Shown piece after piece: positions 13,899-15,064 of a stretch of DNA of 15,064 nt. Source of the stretch: DAISJI01 sp964559835 (GTDB lineage Bacteria > Acidobacteriota > Terriglobia > Terriglobales > Acidobacteriaceae); the NCBI GenBank assembly GCA_964559835.1, contig CAZLJE010000063.1, forward strand, positions 1 to 15,064, read 5' to 3'. The notes beneath the pieces are model-generated. The model was given only the letters and a program-made list of their open reading frames with translations, did not search any database and was not told the origin of the DNA. Position 1 is the stretch's first letter. Each line of letters starts with the position of its first letter. Made by a program: the position numbers and the translations under genes.

Positions 13899-14723
13899 AT
13901 GAAAAATATGAAGCGGCTATTTGCAGTCGCAATTCTCGCCTTGGCTCTGCCGGCATTTGCGCAGATCCACGGCGTTCCGGCTTCCGTGACATCGTTTGGA
14001 CCGGGTCGCGGCAGCACGCCGGGCATTCCGGCCAGCGTTACTTCTCTTGGGCCGCGCGGGTTCAGTAATCATAACGGCGCCAGGTTCACCCAGAGCTTTC
14101 ATTCACCTCACTACGGCAGCTACGGCAATACTGCGTGCTCGACGCCGGGTGCGCTGATCCCATCGGCGATGGGATGCACGAGTGTGGGCTTCACAAACCA
14201 GTTTTATGGCCTTCCGGTGACTGCGAGCGGCGGTCGTGGACACGGCGGCCGTGGCGGGCATGGACGCCCGGGCGGATCCTATCCCGTGTACGTGCCGTAC
14301 GCGTACGGTGTGCCAGTGGTGGTCGAAGGCGATCAGTACGCGGCGGAACCCGACCCGCAGGCGGTCACGGAAGACGACTCGATGGAACCGCCGGCGCTCA
14401 CCGTATTCGAGCGGCGCCCGACAATGGCGCCTCCGCCTGTAAGCGCAGCGCCGTTGAACGAATCGCGCGTGTATCATCCGGCTCCGAACCAGGCCGCTGC
14501 GCCTGTGCCGGAAGAGCGCATGGCGCCAGCGATCGTCCTGATCTACAAGGACGGCCACCAGCGCGAGGTGCAGAACTACGCCATCATGGGCAATTACATC
14601 TACGACATCGGCGGCTTCGTGGCGCAGAAGATCCCGCTCGCGGACCTGAATCTGAAGGCCACGGTGCAGGCGAATGACGATCGCGGAGCGGACTTCACGC
14701 TACCGGCCGGAATGACGCCCTAA
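13899..14723 (+). CDS. Secreted Gly/Pro-rich protein of unknown function
   Basis: This 274-residue protein has a signal peptide (MKNMKRLFAVAILALALPAFA, cleavage before Gln22). A short repeat follows: GVPASVTSFGP (25-35) and GIPASVTSLGP (42-52). Next come a region with two Cys, a Gly/Arg/His-rich stretch (SGGRGHGGRGGHGRPGGS), an acidic patch and a Pro-rich linker. The compact C-terminal domain reads IYKDGHQREVQNYAIMGNYI, then IPLADLNLKATVQANDDRGADFTLP. I associate that C-terminal pattern with many exported acidobacterial proteins, but know no function; it may be an interaction or surface-anchoring module. ATG 13899 and ATG 13908 are both possible starts; no Shine-Dalgarno is near either. The gene stands alone, with a structured leader before it and a strong terminator after. 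Confidence 0.82.
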   Translation: MKNMKRLFAVAILALALPAFAQIHGVPASVTSFGPGRGSTPGIPASVTSLGPRGFSNHNGARFTQSFHSPHYGSYGNTACSTPGALIPSAMGCTSVGFTNQFYGLPVTASGGRGHGGRGGHGRPGGSYPVYVPYAYGVPVVVEGDQYAAEPDPQAVTEDDSMEPPALTVFERRPTMAPPPVSAAPLNESRVYHPAPNQAAAPVPEERMAPAIVLIYKDGHQREVQNYAIMGNYIYDIGGFVAQKIPLADLNLKATVQANDDRGADFTLPAGMTP

Positions 14724-14747
14724 CCGACTCAAAACAAGCAACTTTTC

Positions 14748-14781
14748 AGGCCCGGAAGGCAGCTTCCGGGCCTTCGTTTTT
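14748..14781 (+). terminator. Rho-independent terminator
   Basis: A perfect 11-bp stem, AGGCCCGGAAG (14748-14758) with CTTCCGGGCCT (14763-14773), closes on GCAG. It is followed by TCGTTTTT, 24 bases after the stop of the preceding gene. Confidence 0.93.
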
Positions 14782-14801
14782 GGCCTCAGCTCTGGTAGAA
14801 T
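14773..14801 (+). promoter_or_regulatory. Candidate gyrA promoter with extended -10
   Basis: TGGTAGAAT (14793-14801) is an extended -10 (TG-N-TAGAAT). A weak -35, TTCGTT (14773-14778), lies 17 bases upstream, within the preceding terminator's T-tract. It would give a leader of about 115 nt to gyrA ATG 14923. Confidence 0.4.
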
Positions 14802-14860
14802 CGTCAGAGAACTTCCGATACTTAAATGCCTAACAATTCAGCCAGTTAGCGGAAATCCGG

Positions 14861-14884
14861 GAAAGTGCCGGAGCAGGCACTTTC
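14861..14884 (+). other. Perfect 9-bp hairpin in the gyrA leader
   Basis: GAAAGTGCC (14861-14869) pairs with GGCACTTTC (14876-14884) around GGAGCA. Upstream, TTCCG (14813-14817) and CGGAA (14850-14854) can enclose CTAAC/GTTAG (14830-14834, 14845-14849). No T-tract follows, so it is not a terminator. The loop GGAG is Shine-Dalgarno-like but 47 bases from the start codon. Confidence 0.5.
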
Positions 14885-14920
14885 TGCCTGACAACTGATG
14901 ACTGGCGACTGACGACTGAG
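14885..14920. repeat. Micro-repeat island abutting the gyrA start
   Basis: CTGACAACTGATGACTGGCGACTGACGACTGAG is made of about five 7-nt ACTGACG/ACTGATG/ACTGGCG-type units. It ends two bases before ATG 14923 and so occupies the ribosome-binding site. It resembles the right arm of the island at 7331-7353. Confidence 0.7.
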
Positions 14921-14922
14921 AC

Positions 14923-15064
14923 ATGGCAGACGAACAAAATCCGAATCAACCACCCCTGTTACCTCCGGACGGCGGCGGACCGCAAGGCCCGTCCGGGAAC
15001 ATTCAGCCCATCAACATTGAAGAGGAGATGCGGCGTTCGTATCTCGACTATTCGATGTCGGTCA
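14923..15064 (+). CDS. gyrA: DNA gyrase subunit A, N-terminal part (runs off the window)
   Basis: The 47 codons visible encode MADEQNPNQPPLLPP and a Gly-rich lead, then INIEEEMRRSYLDYSMSV, which matches the start of the GyrA winged-helix/breakage-reunion domain (family form 'v-IEdEMrrSYLDYAMSV'). GyrA forms the DNA-cleaving half of gyrase, which introduces negative supercoils. The Pro/Gly-rich extension of about 27 residues before the conserved start is longer than in E. coli. ParC has a similar N-terminus, but the fit and length favour GyrA. ATG 14923 is the only start in frame near the conserved region. Upstream spacing has no clear Shine-Dalgarno; a micro-repeat island and a hairpin fill it. 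The catalytic Tyr and the QRDR lie beyond the window. Confidence 0.93.
   Translation, partial: MADEQNPNQPPLLPPDGGGPQGPSGNIQPINIEEEMRRSYLDYSMSV

Overview
The window is high-GC bacterial chromosome with ordinary housekeeping genes. The combination points to an acidobacterium: a roughly 1,000-residue secreted M14 peptidase, a secreted protein ending in a tail I associate with acidobacterial secreted proteins, and spacers full of short degenerate repeats. This is inference from gene style, not a database match. No phage, IS element, CRISPR array, rRNA or tRNA gene was seen.

Layout: the 3' end of ftsH (+) closes with a strong terminator at 1117-1149. A repeat-rich gap follows. Then comes a block on the minus strand, read from right to left: der (EngA GTPase, 8904-7354), selD (7184-6117), an M14 peptidase (5914-2852), a tail-anchored AAA ATPase (2695-1685) preceded by a possible 26-codon coupled ORF, and a truncated Phd/YefM-like antitoxin (1643-1446). 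A divergent spacer at 8905-9008 separates der from a plus-strand block: a DinG-family iron-sulfur helicase, two small secreted proteins, a GT-C-like membrane protein, a secreted Gly-rich protein with a structured leader, a strong terminator at 14748-14781, and the first 47 codons of gyrA.

The most important correction is in selD. The apparent ORF starts at 7097, but a clear SelD N-terminus lies upstream in the same frame from ATG 7184. It is interrupted by one TGA at the position of the SelD active-site Cys/Sec. A hairpin with the layout of a bacterial SECIS lies just downstream. The gene is therefore best read as a 355-residue selenoprotein, and the organism should carry selA, selB and selC elsewhere.

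The other notable signals are: (1) a 56-nt nested hairpin capped by a GNRA tetraloop, upstream of the secreted protein at 13899; (2) a family of palindromic ATCCT...AGGAT-type repeats, one copy translated inside the M14 peptidase and another supplying the N-terminus of a signal peptide; (3) spacers built of 7-10-nt degenerate repeat units that often face each other as hairpin arms and abut the start codons of der and gyrA.

The genes do not form one pathway. Der (50S assembly), SelD (selenium activation), FtsH (membrane proteolysis), DinG (DNA/R-loop unwinding) and GyrA (supercoiling) are independent core functions, interspersed with acidobacterial-style secreted proteins of unknown role.
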